From Rhodococcus sp. KRD197 (GTDB lineage: Bacteria > Actinomycetota > Actinomycetes > Mycobacteriales > Mycobacteriaceae): 64,000 nucleotides of DNA. Positions 42,461 through 50,258 of this stretch are shown piece after piece. The stretch spans positions 44,523 through 108,522 of the forward strand of contig NZ_JABFAO010000072.1 of assembly GCF_017168235.1 (NCBI RefSeq). Reading direction: 5' to 3'. The first letter of the stretch is position 1. The number at the start of each line of letters is the position of its first letter. The notes beneath the pieces are model-generated. The model made no database searches. It was not told the origin of the DNA and saw only the letters and a program-made list of their open reading frames with translations. A program made the position numbers and the translations under genes.

Positions 42461-43093
42461 GTGACCACTCCAATATCGGGCGTAGAAAACGCACCCGCGA
42501 CTGACCCAACAGCGTCGACGCAGGCCGTACGCGCGTGGCCAGCGGTGCTGACCTGGCGCGCGCACGAGGCCCCCCGAATGGAATCGGTCCGTGTCCAGCT
42601 CAACGGCAACCGCATCAAAGCGGCCGGTCGGATCATCGGTGCGGCGTGTGCGGAGCACCCGGCATTCAGTGCGTCCTACGACCTCGTGACCGACGAGAAC
42701 GGCATCACACGTCGGCTCTCGATGCGCACGTCGATGGCAGCAGGAGAGAAGCAAGCCTCGGTGAGCCGCGACGAAGAGGGCTACTGGATGATCGAGAACT
42801 CGTCCAACCACCAACGGGCCACCTACAACGGCGCGCTCGATGTCGATGTGGTGCTCAGTCCGTTCTTCAACACCCTGCCCATCCGGCGCTTGGGATTGCA
42901 CACCGACTCGATCGACACCCAGGTCCCCGTCGTGTACGTCAACCTGCTGGACCTGAGCATCCAAGAATCCTCGCTGACCTACAGCAGCGGACCCGACGGC
43001 ATTCACGTGCTCTCCCCGGTGTCCAGCTCCTCGGTGACGGTGGATTCCGAAGGGTTCGTGCTCGACTACCCGGGGCTCGCCACGCGAATCTGA
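42461..43093 (+). CDS. Putative glycolipid-binding family protein
   Basis: A 210-residue protein resembling the PF06475 glycolipid-binding family: a beta-rich fold with WRAHEAPRMESVRVQL, ASYDLVTDENG, DVDVVLSPFFNTLPIRRL and VVYVNLLDLSI. No enzymatic motif is seen. It overlaps the convergent tyrA gene by 28 bp. Confidence 0.7.
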   Translation: MTTPISGVENAPATDPTASTQAVRAWPAVLTWRAHEAPRMESVRVQLNGNRIKAAGRIIGAACAEHPAFSASYDLVTDENGITRRLSMRTSMAAGEKQASVSRDEEGYWMIENSSNHQRATYNGALDVDVVLSPFFNTLPIRRLGLHTDSIDTQVPVVYVNLLDLSIQESSLTYSSGPDGIHVLSPVSSSSVTVDSEGFVLDYPGLATRI

Positions 43094-44022
43094 CGGATTA
43101 CCCCGCCTCTTCTTCCGGCGGCACGTAGGTCCGCGAGCCAGCCGGGATCACCCGGCGTCACATCGGTGATGTCGAAGCGCTCGTGCTCCTCGTATCGGGT
43201 GCGCGCCCGGTGGCCCTCCGTCACGAGCGTCCGCGTCGACGTTTCGTCGGCCAGTTCCTCGCGGGCTCTGCGCAGCAGCAGCAGCGCATCGTCGAGCGCC
43301 TCGGTGAGAGCCTCGGCGTTGCCCTCACACATTGCGCGCACCAGATCGGGCGAGGAGGACGCGACCCGCGTTCCGTCCCGGAACGAGCCGGCGGCGAGAC
43401 CCAGCGCGAGCGGGCTGCCCGACGCGCCCACGATCGCGAGCGTTTCGGCCAGCAGGTGCGGTAGATGCGAGATGCGCGCCACGGCTCTGTCGTGTTCGCG
43501 GCTCTCGACGGGTACCACCACCGATCCGCAATCGAGCGCGAGTGAGGCCACCGAACGCCACACGTCGGGGTCGGCGTCGTCGTCGGCGCCCACCACCCAG
43601 ACGGCGCCGACGAACAGGTCAGGATCGGCGGCGGACCACCCGGAGAAGTTCGTGCCTGCCATCGGATGGCCCCCGACGTACCGCGGCGACAGACCGTGCC
43701 GGGCGACCGCATCGGCCACTTCTGCCTTGACGCTGACGACGTCGGTGATCCGATTGTCGGGGGCGTACTCACCGATGGCGTCGAGAATCGAATCGACCGC
43801 GGGCATCGGCACTGCGATGACGATGAGCGCGTCGGTATCGGCGGCGCGGATCAGTGCAGCGGCCAAATCGGTACCGGTGTCGAACCCGGCCTCGGCGGAT
43901 CCTGCGATGGCATCGGCCGAGCGGTTGTACCCCCATGCCGTTCTACCAGCACGTACAGCTGCTCGGAGTACCGATCCGCCGATCAGCCCGAGCCCGAGTA
44001 CACAAACCGGAGCAGTAGTCAC
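43066..44022 (-). CDS. tyrA: Prephenate dehydrogenase
   Basis: A 318-residue TyrA. The NAD motif GLGLIGGSVLRAA is at the N-terminus, the catalytic His region is GGHPMAGTNFSGW, and the helical dimerisation domain has SHLPHLLAETLA. It converts prephenate to 4-hydroxyphenylpyruvate in tyrosine synthesis. The GTG start at 44022 fits the Rossmann fold; the longer frame adds residues without homology. No ACT domain is visible at the C-terminus. Confidence 0.9.
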   Translation of the reverse strand: MTTAPVCVLGLGLIGGSVLRAAVRAGRTAWGYNRSADAIAGSAEAGFDTGTDLAAALIRAADTDALIVIAVPMPAVDSILDAIGEYAPDNRITDVVSVKAEVADAVARHGLSPRYVGGHPMAGTNFSGWSAADPDLFVGAVWVVGADDDADPDVWRSVASLALDCGSVVVPVESREHDRAVARISHLPHLLAETLAIVGASGSPLALGLAAGSFRDGTRVASSSPDLVRAMCEGNAEALTEALDDALLLLRRAREELADETSTRTLVTEGHRARTRYEEHERFDITDVTPGDPGWLADLRAAGRRGGVIRQIRVASPG

Positions 44023-44126
44023 GAGATCAGGTTTGCACACTGCCGTGAGCATCCGCGCACAGGTGTTTCGGTTGGTGAAGGCAGTGGACTTCATTTTGGG
44101 GCCGTACGGCGACTACCGTTGCGCGC

Positions 44127-44690
44127 ATGGCAGCACAGCGCGGGAGCAACAACTCCGCCAAGGCGAAGAATTTCGACGGCCCCGACCTCGACGATTTCGA
44201 CGATCTCGAGGGCTTCGGTGTCGCAGTTGTCCGTGAAGACGGCAAGTGGACGGTGACGCCGCTACCTACGAAGGCGTTGGCGTCGTTGTCCGCAGCCGAG
44301 ACGGAGCTGCGTGAGATGCGCAGTTCTGGTGCGGTGTTCGGCCTCCTCGATGTCGACGACGAGTTCTTCGTGGTGCTGCGGCCAGCGCCGTCGGGCACTC
44401 GTCTCCTGCTTTCCGACGCCAGCCTTGCAGGTGAGTACGACATCGCCGCGGATGTTCTCGACCGACTCAACGTCGAGGTGCCGGATTTCGACGCCGATGA
44501 ACTCGACGACATCGAGCCGTGGCCGGAGGGCGATATGGCATTGCTCGCCGACCTCGGATTGCCCGAGGCCGTGATGGGCATCATCGTCGCCGAGACAGAT
44601 CTCTACCCCGACGAGCAACTCGGGTCGATCGCTCAGCGACTCGGCTTTCCTGACGAGTTGTCGGCGGTCCTCGACAAACTTCCCCGCTAG
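44127..44690 (+). CDS. tRNA adenosine deaminase-associated protein
   Basis: A 187-residue acidic protein of the actinobacterial family found upstream of tadA (DDFDDLEGFGVAVVREDGKW; DVDDEFFVVLRP). Its N-terminus is rich in Asp and Glu after a basic first 20 residues. The 8-bp gap to tadA implies co-transcription. Its biochemical role is unproven; a partner of the deaminase is inferred from conserved neighbourhood. Confidence 0.85.
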   Translation: MAAQRGSNNSAKAKNFDGPDLDDFDDLEGFGVAVVREDGKWTVTPLPTKALASLSAAETELREMRSSGAVFGLLDVDDEFFVVLRPAPSGTRLLLSDASLAGEYDIAADVLDRLNVEVPDFDADELDDIEPWPEGDMALLADLGLPEAVMGIIVAETDLYPDEQLGSIAQRLGFPDELSAVLDKLPR

Positions 44691-44698
44691 GGCCACGC

Positions 44699-45151
44699 GT
44701 GCAGGACGAGGAGCTCGTCCGCGCCGCTCTGGCGGCCGCGGAGGAGGCGTCCGAACTCGATGTACCCGTCGGCGCTGTCGTCTTCGATTCCGACGGCCGT
44801 GAGCTGGCTCGGGCCGCGAACGCACGCGAGGCCACCGGCGATCCGACGGCTCATGCCGAGGTGCTTGCCCTACGAGCGGCAGCGCGGGTGCACGGTGATG
44901 GTTGGCGTCTGGAAGGGTGCGTCCTCGCTGTGACACTCGAGCCGTGCACGATGTGCGCGGGCGCGCTGGTCTCGGCGCGGATTGCCCGGGTGGTCTTCGG
45001 TGCCTGGGAGCCCAAGACGGGCGCCGTCGGCTCGCTGTGGGATGTCGTCCGGGATCGGCGGTTGGCGCACCGGCCCGAGGTACGCGGTGGAATCCTCGAA
45101 CACGAGTGCAGCGCCGTGCTGCGAGAGTTCTTCGCCTCGCATCGCTCATGA
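44699..45151 (+). CDS. tadA: tRNA-specific adenosine deaminase
   Basis: A 150-residue CDA-fold deaminase. Zinc ligands and the proton shuttle are His-Ala-Glu (TAHAEVLA) and Pro-Cys-x2-Cys (EPCTMCAGA). It makes inosine at the wobble position of tRNA-Arg(ACG). The GTG start at 44699 follows the associated protein by 8 bp. Confidence 0.93.
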   Translation: MQDEELVRAALAAAEEASELDVPVGAVVFDSDGRELARAANAREATGDPTAHAEVLALRAAARVHGDGWRLEGCVLAVTLEPCTMCAGALVSARIARVVFGAWEPKTGAVGSLWDVVRDRRLAHRPEVRGGILEHECSAVLREFFASHRS

Positions 45152-45242
45152 AACTCTCAGGTTTGCTCGAAAACGAGGCGGGTACTACTCGGAAGTACGG
45201 GGGCGCACTTGCGTCCGATACACGAACTCTCGGGAGGTTTCC

Positions 45243-45440
45243 ATGGGACTCGATGACAAGATCTCGAACAAGACCGAAGACTTGGGCGGCAAGGCGAAGG
45301 AAGCCGCCGGGTCGGCAACGGGCAACGAGGACCTCAAAGCCGAGGGCAAGGGTGATCAGGTCTCGTCTGCAGTCAAGGACGGCGCCGAGAAGGTCAAGGA
45401 TGCCGCCGGCAACATCAAGGACAAGCTGACCGGCAACTGA
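45243..45440 (+). CDS. CsbD-family stress protein
   Basis: A 65-residue, highly charged CsbD-like protein (KTEDLGGKAKEAAGSATGN repeated in part). GGGAGG lies before the ATG. CsbD proteins are abundant under general stress in many bacteria and lack a known activity. It is next to the tRNA-Ser gene. Confidence 0.88.
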   Translation: MGLDDKISNKTEDLGGKAKEAAGSATGNEDLKAEGKGDQVSSAVKDGAEKVKDAAGNIKDKLTGN

Positions 45441-45497
45441 TTTGGACGCTTACCAGGCGATTTAACGTCTGGGCGCCACTGCGGTACAGTTTTTCGC

Positions 45498-45588
45498 GGT
45501 GGCGTGTCCGAGCGGCCTAAGGAGCACGCCTCGAAAGCGTGTGACGGGTAACCCCCGTCCGAGGGTTCAAATCCCTCCGCCACCGCCA
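45498..45588 (+). tRNA. tRNA-Ser(CGA)
   Basis: A 91-nt serine tRNA with acceptor stem GGTGGCG/CGCCACC, discriminator G and encoded CCA at 45586-45588. The anticodon loop CTCGAAA has anticodon CGA (codon UCG). A long variable arm (GTGACGGGTAACCCCCGTC) and T-loop GGTTCAAATCC are present. It is the left border of the island-like region. Confidence 0.95.
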
Positions 45589-45592
45589 AAAA

Positions 45593-45628
45593 CTCCCCAC
45601 CTGCTTCATGCGGGTGGGGAGCTTTTTT
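45593..45628 (+). terminator. Terminator of tRNA-Ser; left direct repeat of the island
   Basis: CTCCCCACC (45593-45601) pairs with GGTGGGGAG (45613-45621), then six T. The 18 bases CTTCATGCGGGTGGGGAG (45604-45621) recur exactly at 51906-51923. Confidence 0.85.
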
Positions 45629-45799
45629 GTGCGTCGATCTTGTTCGTTGCGCGCTCTCGTGACCACATTCTCGGGTGAGTACGCGCCATTCCTGGCGTAC
45701 AACGTCTAGGTCCGTGTCGACAAGATCCGCGTACGTATCGTGGGCGACCTTGGATTTGTCGGAGGTGGTACCGCAAGATGGCCAGTGACGAAGGGAAGC

Positions 45800-46582
45800 A
45801 TGGTGACGCAGCGCGGCGACTTCGAGGAATACATCACCAGGCGAAATCCGTTCGAGCGGCTCGACCTCGTGGATCTTGGTGACCTGACGGATGACGAGCG
45901 TCGCTCGTTGCCTCCGGCGTGGCTGGCGATCGCCGAACTCGACGGCACTCGAGCAATTGACCGGGCGCTCAAGATGTGGGAAGACGCGTTGCCGGGGCGA
46001 TTCCCCGGAACAGTTGCCAATCTTCGTGACCGTGGCCTCGGTGTCTTTCTCGCCCGTGTACTCCCGCACCAGGACGACCCGACCTGTGTCGTTCTCGTGT
46101 ACGCCATTCGTCGGAACGCGTCGCCTTTGCCGTTCGACGCATGCTTTGGGTATCTTCCGGCCGGGACCAGCCAATTTCCGGAGTTCTGGCCCCGACTCTC
46201 GGAGGACTTTCGTCGGTTTCACACCCACGTGCACGATGGATTTCGCGCCAAATTCGGCGGAATTCTGCTGTCAGATCGCCTCCGGGCGATTTCAGCGGAC
46301 TTCGTATCGCCAGAGGTGCCCGAGTTCGATTACGTCGATGAACATCTCCAAACGTTGCCTGAAGATAGGCGTCCGTCTCTCGACAACTTGGTGGTCGTTG
46401 TTCGCGAGGGCTCGCGCGGCGTCGCTGTGGATGTCAGCACGCCTGACTTGACGGCATGGGAAACGTCCGAACTCATAGAGCCGTGTCGCCTAGGGGCATG
46501 GTCGGCAATGGACGCCTACGTAATGTCCGCGATGAGTAGCGACGTCGAGTACTACGAGCGGCTCGGGTATCGCGAAACGTAG
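45800..46582 (+). CDS. Hypothetical protein at the start of the island
   Basis: A 260-residue soluble protein of no family I recognise. It has no signal peptide or membrane segment; acidic and aromatic residues are spread throughout (RRNPFERLDLVDLGDLTDDERRS near the start). ATG 45800 has AAGGGAAG just upstream; the longer frame would start inside the tRNA downstream region. It is the first gene after the tRNA-Ser. Confidence 0.6.
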   Translation: MVTQRGDFEEYITRRNPFERLDLVDLGDLTDDERRSLPPAWLAIAELDGTRAIDRALKMWEDALPGRFPGTVANLRDRGLGVFLARVLPHQDDPTCVVLVYAIRRNASPLPFDACFGYLPAGTSQFPEFWPRLSEDFRRFHTHVHDGFRAKFGGILLSDRLRAISADFVSPEVPEFDYVDEHLQTLPEDRRPSLDNLVVVVREGSRGVAVDVSTPDLTAWETSELIEPCRLGAWSAMDAYVMSAMSSDVEYYERLGYRET

Positions 46583-46802
46583 GAGTGCATGACGTTCCAT
46601 GCGAATGTGCCGCGCCTGGATGGTACCGGCCGGCACCAGATCCCTGATGACGGGCTGACAACGACTCTGTGAACGCACCAGACTTCGCGGATGCGAGCGC
46701 GGGCCACGGCGGGCAGTGTTGCCAAAGCCACATGATCCGCCACCAGTCGCAGCTGAGTCTGTGGGATCATAACGGACACGCACGTCGCACAAGGGGGCCG
46801 TG

Positions 46803-47648
46803 ATGACAGAGCTGCAACAAGGGCGGACCGCAGTACCTGCTGAGCTCATGGAGCTCGGTAAGTTCTTGACGGCAAGCCGCGCTTCACTCACTCCTCGCGA
46901 CGTGGGTCTCATCATGTCCGGAAGGCGTCGGGCAACCGGATTGCGACGTGAAGAGGTTGCGCTCCTCGCTGGCGTCGGCGTCTCTTGGTACACGTGGATC
47001 GAGCAAGGTCGAGCTGAGAATGTAAGCGGCGAAGTGCTGGACTCCATTGCTCGTGTCCTCCGGCTAGATGAGAACGAACGCCTGTATGTCAGAAGGCTCG
47101 CCGGCCTCGAAGCAAAGCACTCAACTCCGTCGGTCGACTTCGACCGACAAGTTTTTCAGCCCTTTGTAGATAACTGGGGCCACAACCCTGCCTTTATCAC
47201 TGATCGGACATGGAACGTCATTGTGGCAAACGTGTCGGCGGTGCGGTTGTTCAACCTCGACAGTGGTTCCCATAATTTCTTGGTTCACCATTTCACGGAT
47301 ACGCGGCATCGCGCTCTCTACGCAAACGTGGAACAAAAAGATCATGAAATTGTGGCACGTTTCAGGAACCAAGTCGCGTACTACCCGGATGATAAGCAGC
47401 TACGGGACGTCATCAGTCAACTCAGCCTTAGCAGTGAGCGATTTGCAACATTGTGGGTCAAGCACGAGGTTCGCGAAGATGCATGTGGTGATGAGCTACT
47501 AATTCATCCGTCCGTCGGCGAACTGCCGTTGCACTGGGCAACACTCAACTTTCCCGATCGTGTTGCAATTAGAATCACGCTCTTTCATCCACAGGTCGGC
47601 AGCAATACTGACTATGCCCTTCGGCGGCTTGCCCGTCTCGATTCCTAA
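46803..47648 (+). CDS. XRE regulator with MmyB-like ligand domain
   Basis: A 281-residue regulator. The Xre helix-turn-helix is at about 38-95 (RREEVALLAGVGVSWYTWIEQGR) and a MmyB-like PAS-type ligand domain (PF17765-like) at about 105-275. This family is expanded in actinobacteria and often regulates adjacent oxidoreductase genes. RBS AAGGGGG precedes the ATG. The nearest downstream target is the luciferase-like monooxygenase. Third-position GC falls across this gene. Confidence 0.82.
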   Translation: MTELQQGRTAVPAELMELGKFLTASRASLTPRDVGLIMSGRRRATGLRREEVALLAGVGVSWYTWIEQGRAENVSGEVLDSIARVLRLDENERLYVRRLAGLEAKHSTPSVDFDRQVFQPFVDNWGHNPAFITDRTWNVIVANVSAVRLFNLDSGSHNFLVHHFTDTRHRALYANVEQKDHEIVARFRNQVAYYPDDKQLRDVISQLSLSSERFATLWVKHEVREDACGDELLIHPSVGELPLHWATLNFPDRVAIRITLFHPQVGSNTDYALRRLARLDS

Positions 47649-48019
47649 CGGCACTACTCATGGGCTCTGGCCGTGAGGTAAGTGCGTCTTTCTGAATTCA
47701 TGTGAAGCTAAAGAACTCCGTCCAAATTCGGCATATTTCCTGTTCGTATCCCTAGCTCCGTTTCTCTCAATACGCCGTCGTTCATGGCCATATTCAAGTG
47801 CCGGGCTTCCCTGTTGCTGTCAGGCCTACGTTACTCAGACTCTGGTTACTTCGCGCGCATTCGTGATTTATTAGCAGGGCAAGTCTTCTGGCTCATACCA
47901 AGCACGCTGCGAGACGTTGGTGGTCCACAATTGCGCGAGACCGTGGCCATTGCTCGCAACCGAGTTGGTTCATTTCTATACCGAGCCTAATCCATCCTCA
48001 ACAAGTAAGGGGCTTTGTA
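47649..48019 (+). other. Lower-GC intergenic region in the island
   Basis: A 371-bp stretch of AT-rich sequence between the regulator and the monooxygenase. A 68-codon open frame at 47784-47990 lacks a ribosome site and resembles nothing I know, so it is not called. An imperfect inverted pair TTGCGCGAG/CTCGCAA lies near 47930-47960 and could be a regulator site or a terminator. Confidence 0.5.
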
Positions 48020-49111
48020 GTGCATTCTCGGCTGGGCGTATTTCTGTCGCCGCTTCACGACCCTACTACCGACCCACATCTCGCACTCCGTCGTGATGTC
48101 GCTCTGGTGAAGCATCTTGACGAACTCAATTTCGATGAGTGCTGGTTCGGCGAACACCACTCGTTGGGCTGGCCGCTCTCTGGAGCGCCGGAGACGTTAA
48201 TTGCGGCCTGTGCCGCGGTCACGAGCCAGATCCGCCTGGCCAGCGGTGTTGTAACTGTTCCATTCCACCACCCGTTTCACATCGCTACCCGGGCTATCGC
48301 CTTAGATCACTTGACCCGCGGCCGCTACATTTTGGGTGTGGGCCCTGGGGCGACGCCCATGGATGCAGAGATGCTCGGAATCGCGATGGCTGATTTGAAG
48401 CCACGCCTCAATGAGGCGCTCCCCGCGATCATGGAGCTGATTAATGGTGACGATTATGTCAGTCTCGAGACGTCATGGTTCGAGCTGCACGATGCGAAAA
48501 TGCAGATGCCACGCTACAGCCCGTTGGGGATTGAGCTGGCTATATCGAGCGTTTCACCTAATGGGCCAGAAACGGCAGGAAGGCATGGACTGGGGCTTCT
48601 CTCCTTTGGCGCGCCTCCACCCGGCTGGCCAGACGTTGACCTTGCACGGCAGTGGCAAATCCTCGAGGATTCCGCAAACGCGAGTGCGCAGCCGTCGTCA
48701 AGATCCAACTGGCGAATTGCTGTTCCAGTTCATATTGCCGAAACACGAAAACAAGCGTTCGCAGAGGCTCGGTACGGCTTTGGTCGTTGGCTTCACAACT
48801 ACTGGGAGCATGGCGTGGGAAGCGACATCGGTATGCAGGGGGTCGACGATGAGCACAGGCTCGAGGCGATGGTCGACGCTGGCCGCGCCATTGTTGGATC
48901 GCCCGAGGATGCATCGAACGCCATCAAAGATCTTGAGGGCAGATCGGGCGGATTCGGTACGTTCCTGGCATATGCCGTGAACTGGGCACCATGGGAAGCA
49001 ACGAAACGGAGCTACGAGTTGCTTGCCACTGAGGTAGCCCCTCACCTGAATAGCAATACTCAACGCGGGATGGAGTCAGTCAATCGGCGAGCAGCACGGA
49101 TGCCAACGTGA
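48020..49111 (+). CDS. Luciferase-like (LLM class) flavin-dependent monooxygenase
   Basis: A 363-residue bacterial-luciferase TIM-barrel protein. Motifs are FDECWFGEHHSLGWPLSGAPE, ASGVVTVPFHHPFHIATRA and RYILGVGPGA near the FMN site. It is closest in style to limonene- or alkane-type LLM oxidoreductases that use reduced flavin from a separate reductase. The GTG start at 48020 has AAGGGG upstream. No reductase is adjacent. The substrate is unknown; the DHA2 exporter downstream hints at small-molecule modification and export. Confidence 0.8.
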   Translation: MHSRLGVFLSPLHDPTTDPHLALRRDVALVKHLDELNFDECWFGEHHSLGWPLSGAPETLIAACAAVTSQIRLASGVVTVPFHHPFHIATRAIALDHLTRGRYILGVGPGATPMDAEMLGIAMADLKPRLNEALPAIMELINGDDYVSLETSWFELHDAKMQMPRYSPLGIELAISSVSPNGPETAGRHGLGLLSFGAPPPGWPDVDLARQWQILEDSANASAQPSSRSNWRIAVPVHIAETRKQAFAEARYGFGRWLHNYWEHGVGSDIGMQGVDDEHRLEAMVDAGRAIVGSPEDASNAIKDLEGRSGGFGTFLAYAVNWAPWEATKRSYELLATEVAPHLNSNTQRGMESVNRRAARMPT

Positions 49112-49197
49112 GGTGACGGGATGTAGCTTCGTGTTGGTACCACCACCATGACACCTGCGCACTGGAACAGGCCGCCGCGACAGTCGATTATCTCTAC

Positions 49198-49797
49198 ATG
49201 GTGACTCGAATAGGATTGATCGGCGCATACGGGTCGGGCAAGACATCGCTCGCAGCTGCACTAGGAGATGCAATTGATTCAACTGTCTTGCCGATGGCAA
49301 AGATGTGGCCAGCTGGGGCGCATAACTTTCAGTCAGTCCACGAATGGACGCCGCCGTATCTAATTCAAGCGTCAACTCTCCGGTTTGCTGACCGATTACG
49401 GACCGAGTCATCCCATCAGCATGGATTTATTTCTGACGGGGCAGTTTTCCATGATTGGGCATACACTGAGACCCGCCTGCGGTGGGGATCTTATCCCAGT
49501 GACGAGAACTTCGTCGATCCGTCGACCCTCACGGGAAATGCCGAGAGTCTTCTGGACATAAATTCCGCGCATCTAGAAGCCGTAAAAGTCCATGCTGAAG
49601 GCTCTTACGAAATATTGTTCCATCTCCCCATTGAATATCCACTACGGGACGACAATCGGCCGATCGATGAAGAGTTTCGGATCAAATCTGACAAGCTTCT
49701 ACTAGACGAGGTTTCAAGACCCGGATACCCGTCCATGTCCGACAATCCGAACCTCAAAATTGCGATCTCGGGTGGTTCAGAACTGTCAAGAAAATAA
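49198..49797 (+). CDS. P-loop ATPase/kinase (AAA_28-like), ORF 1 of an out-of-frame pair
   Basis: A 199-residue P-loop protein with Walker A GAYGSGKT at 9-16 and a kinase-like C-terminal half (ILFHLPIEY...NRPIDEEFR..SDKLLLDE). It resembles nicotinamide-ribose kinase-like AAA_28 ATPases. It stops at TAA 49795-49797, with the next ORF's ATG overlapping (TAATG). At the end, AGA AAA TAA could slip -1 on AAAA and read on as K-I-M-G-L-P-V. That continues the pattern seen at the end of ORF 2 (GG-x7-I-x4-GLPV). Confidence 0.65.
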   Translation: MVTRIGLIGAYGSGKTSLAAALGDAIDSTVLPMAKMWPAGAHNFQSVHEWTPPYLIQASTLRFADRLRTESSHQHGFISDGAVFHDWAYTETRLRWGSYPSDENFVDPSTLTGNAESLLDINSAHLEAVKVHAEGSYEILFHLPIEYPLRDDNRPIDEEFRIKSDKLLLDEVSRPGYPSMSDNPNLKIAISGGSELSRK

Positions 49798-50219
49798 TGG
49801 GCCTGCCGGTCAAGCGTTTTTACCAGCGGTATACAGACGCACTCGGAGACATAACCAGGGATCGAGCGAAGCGAATCTATGATGCGTATGTCCACCTGCC
49901 TGTCGAGTTTGACATGGAAGCCGATGGACATCGGCCTGTGTCGGAGGAATTTCGTCGCCTTTCCGACGACTTGCTGATTGAAGCGCTCGATCGGATGGAT
50001 ATACCGTACAGGGTTGTCGGTGGTCCGATCCCAGATCGAATAGAGAAGATCATCGAGCTTTTCGGCTTGCCGGTAGTGGTGCCAATCCCAGATGCGATTG
50101 CGGAGGCAGAGCGACGCGTCAAAGCGGACCTCGATGATCTGAAAGAAGACGCACGGTTTCATGAAGCGCAGAGAAAGAAGTCGCTCATACGCCAAATATC
50201 GTACGCATTTCGCTACTAA
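49797..50219 (+). CDS. P-loop-less ATPase C-terminal-like protein, ORF 2 of the pair
   Basis: A 140-residue protein with no Walker A. Residues 28-93 repeat the C-terminal half of ORF 1: HLPVEF against HLPIEY, RPVSEEFRRLSD against RPIDEEFRIKSD, and LLIEALDR against LLLDEVSR. It ends with a basic tail. It may be the product of tandem duplication and loss of the P-loop, or the downstream part of a fused protein made by frameshifting. The start overlaps the ORF 1 stop, so coupling is expected. Confidence 0.6.
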   Translation: MGLPVKRFYQRYTDALGDITRDRAKRIYDAYVHLPVEFDMEADGHRPVSEEFRRLSDDLLIEALDRMDIPYRVVGGPIPDRIEKIIELFGLPVVVPIPDAIAEAERRVKADLDDLKEDARFHEAQRKKSLIRQISYAFRY

Positions 50220-50258
50220 TGCCGCTTTTCTGCTAGATTTCAGACTAGGGAGTATTAA

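Noticed and set aside
45356..46234. Minus-strand frame crossing the tRNA-Ser gene
   Set aside because: It runs through a tRNA and a terminator and its sequence resembles no protein.
46583..46799. Possible transposase remnant on the minus strand
   Set aside because: A basic, Arg-rich frame crosses this spacer, but no catalytic motif or terminal inverted repeat is visible, so an insertion sequence cannot be supported.
47784..47990. 68-codon frame in the island spacer
   Set aside because: No ribosome site, AT-rich random-looking sequence and no neighbour support.
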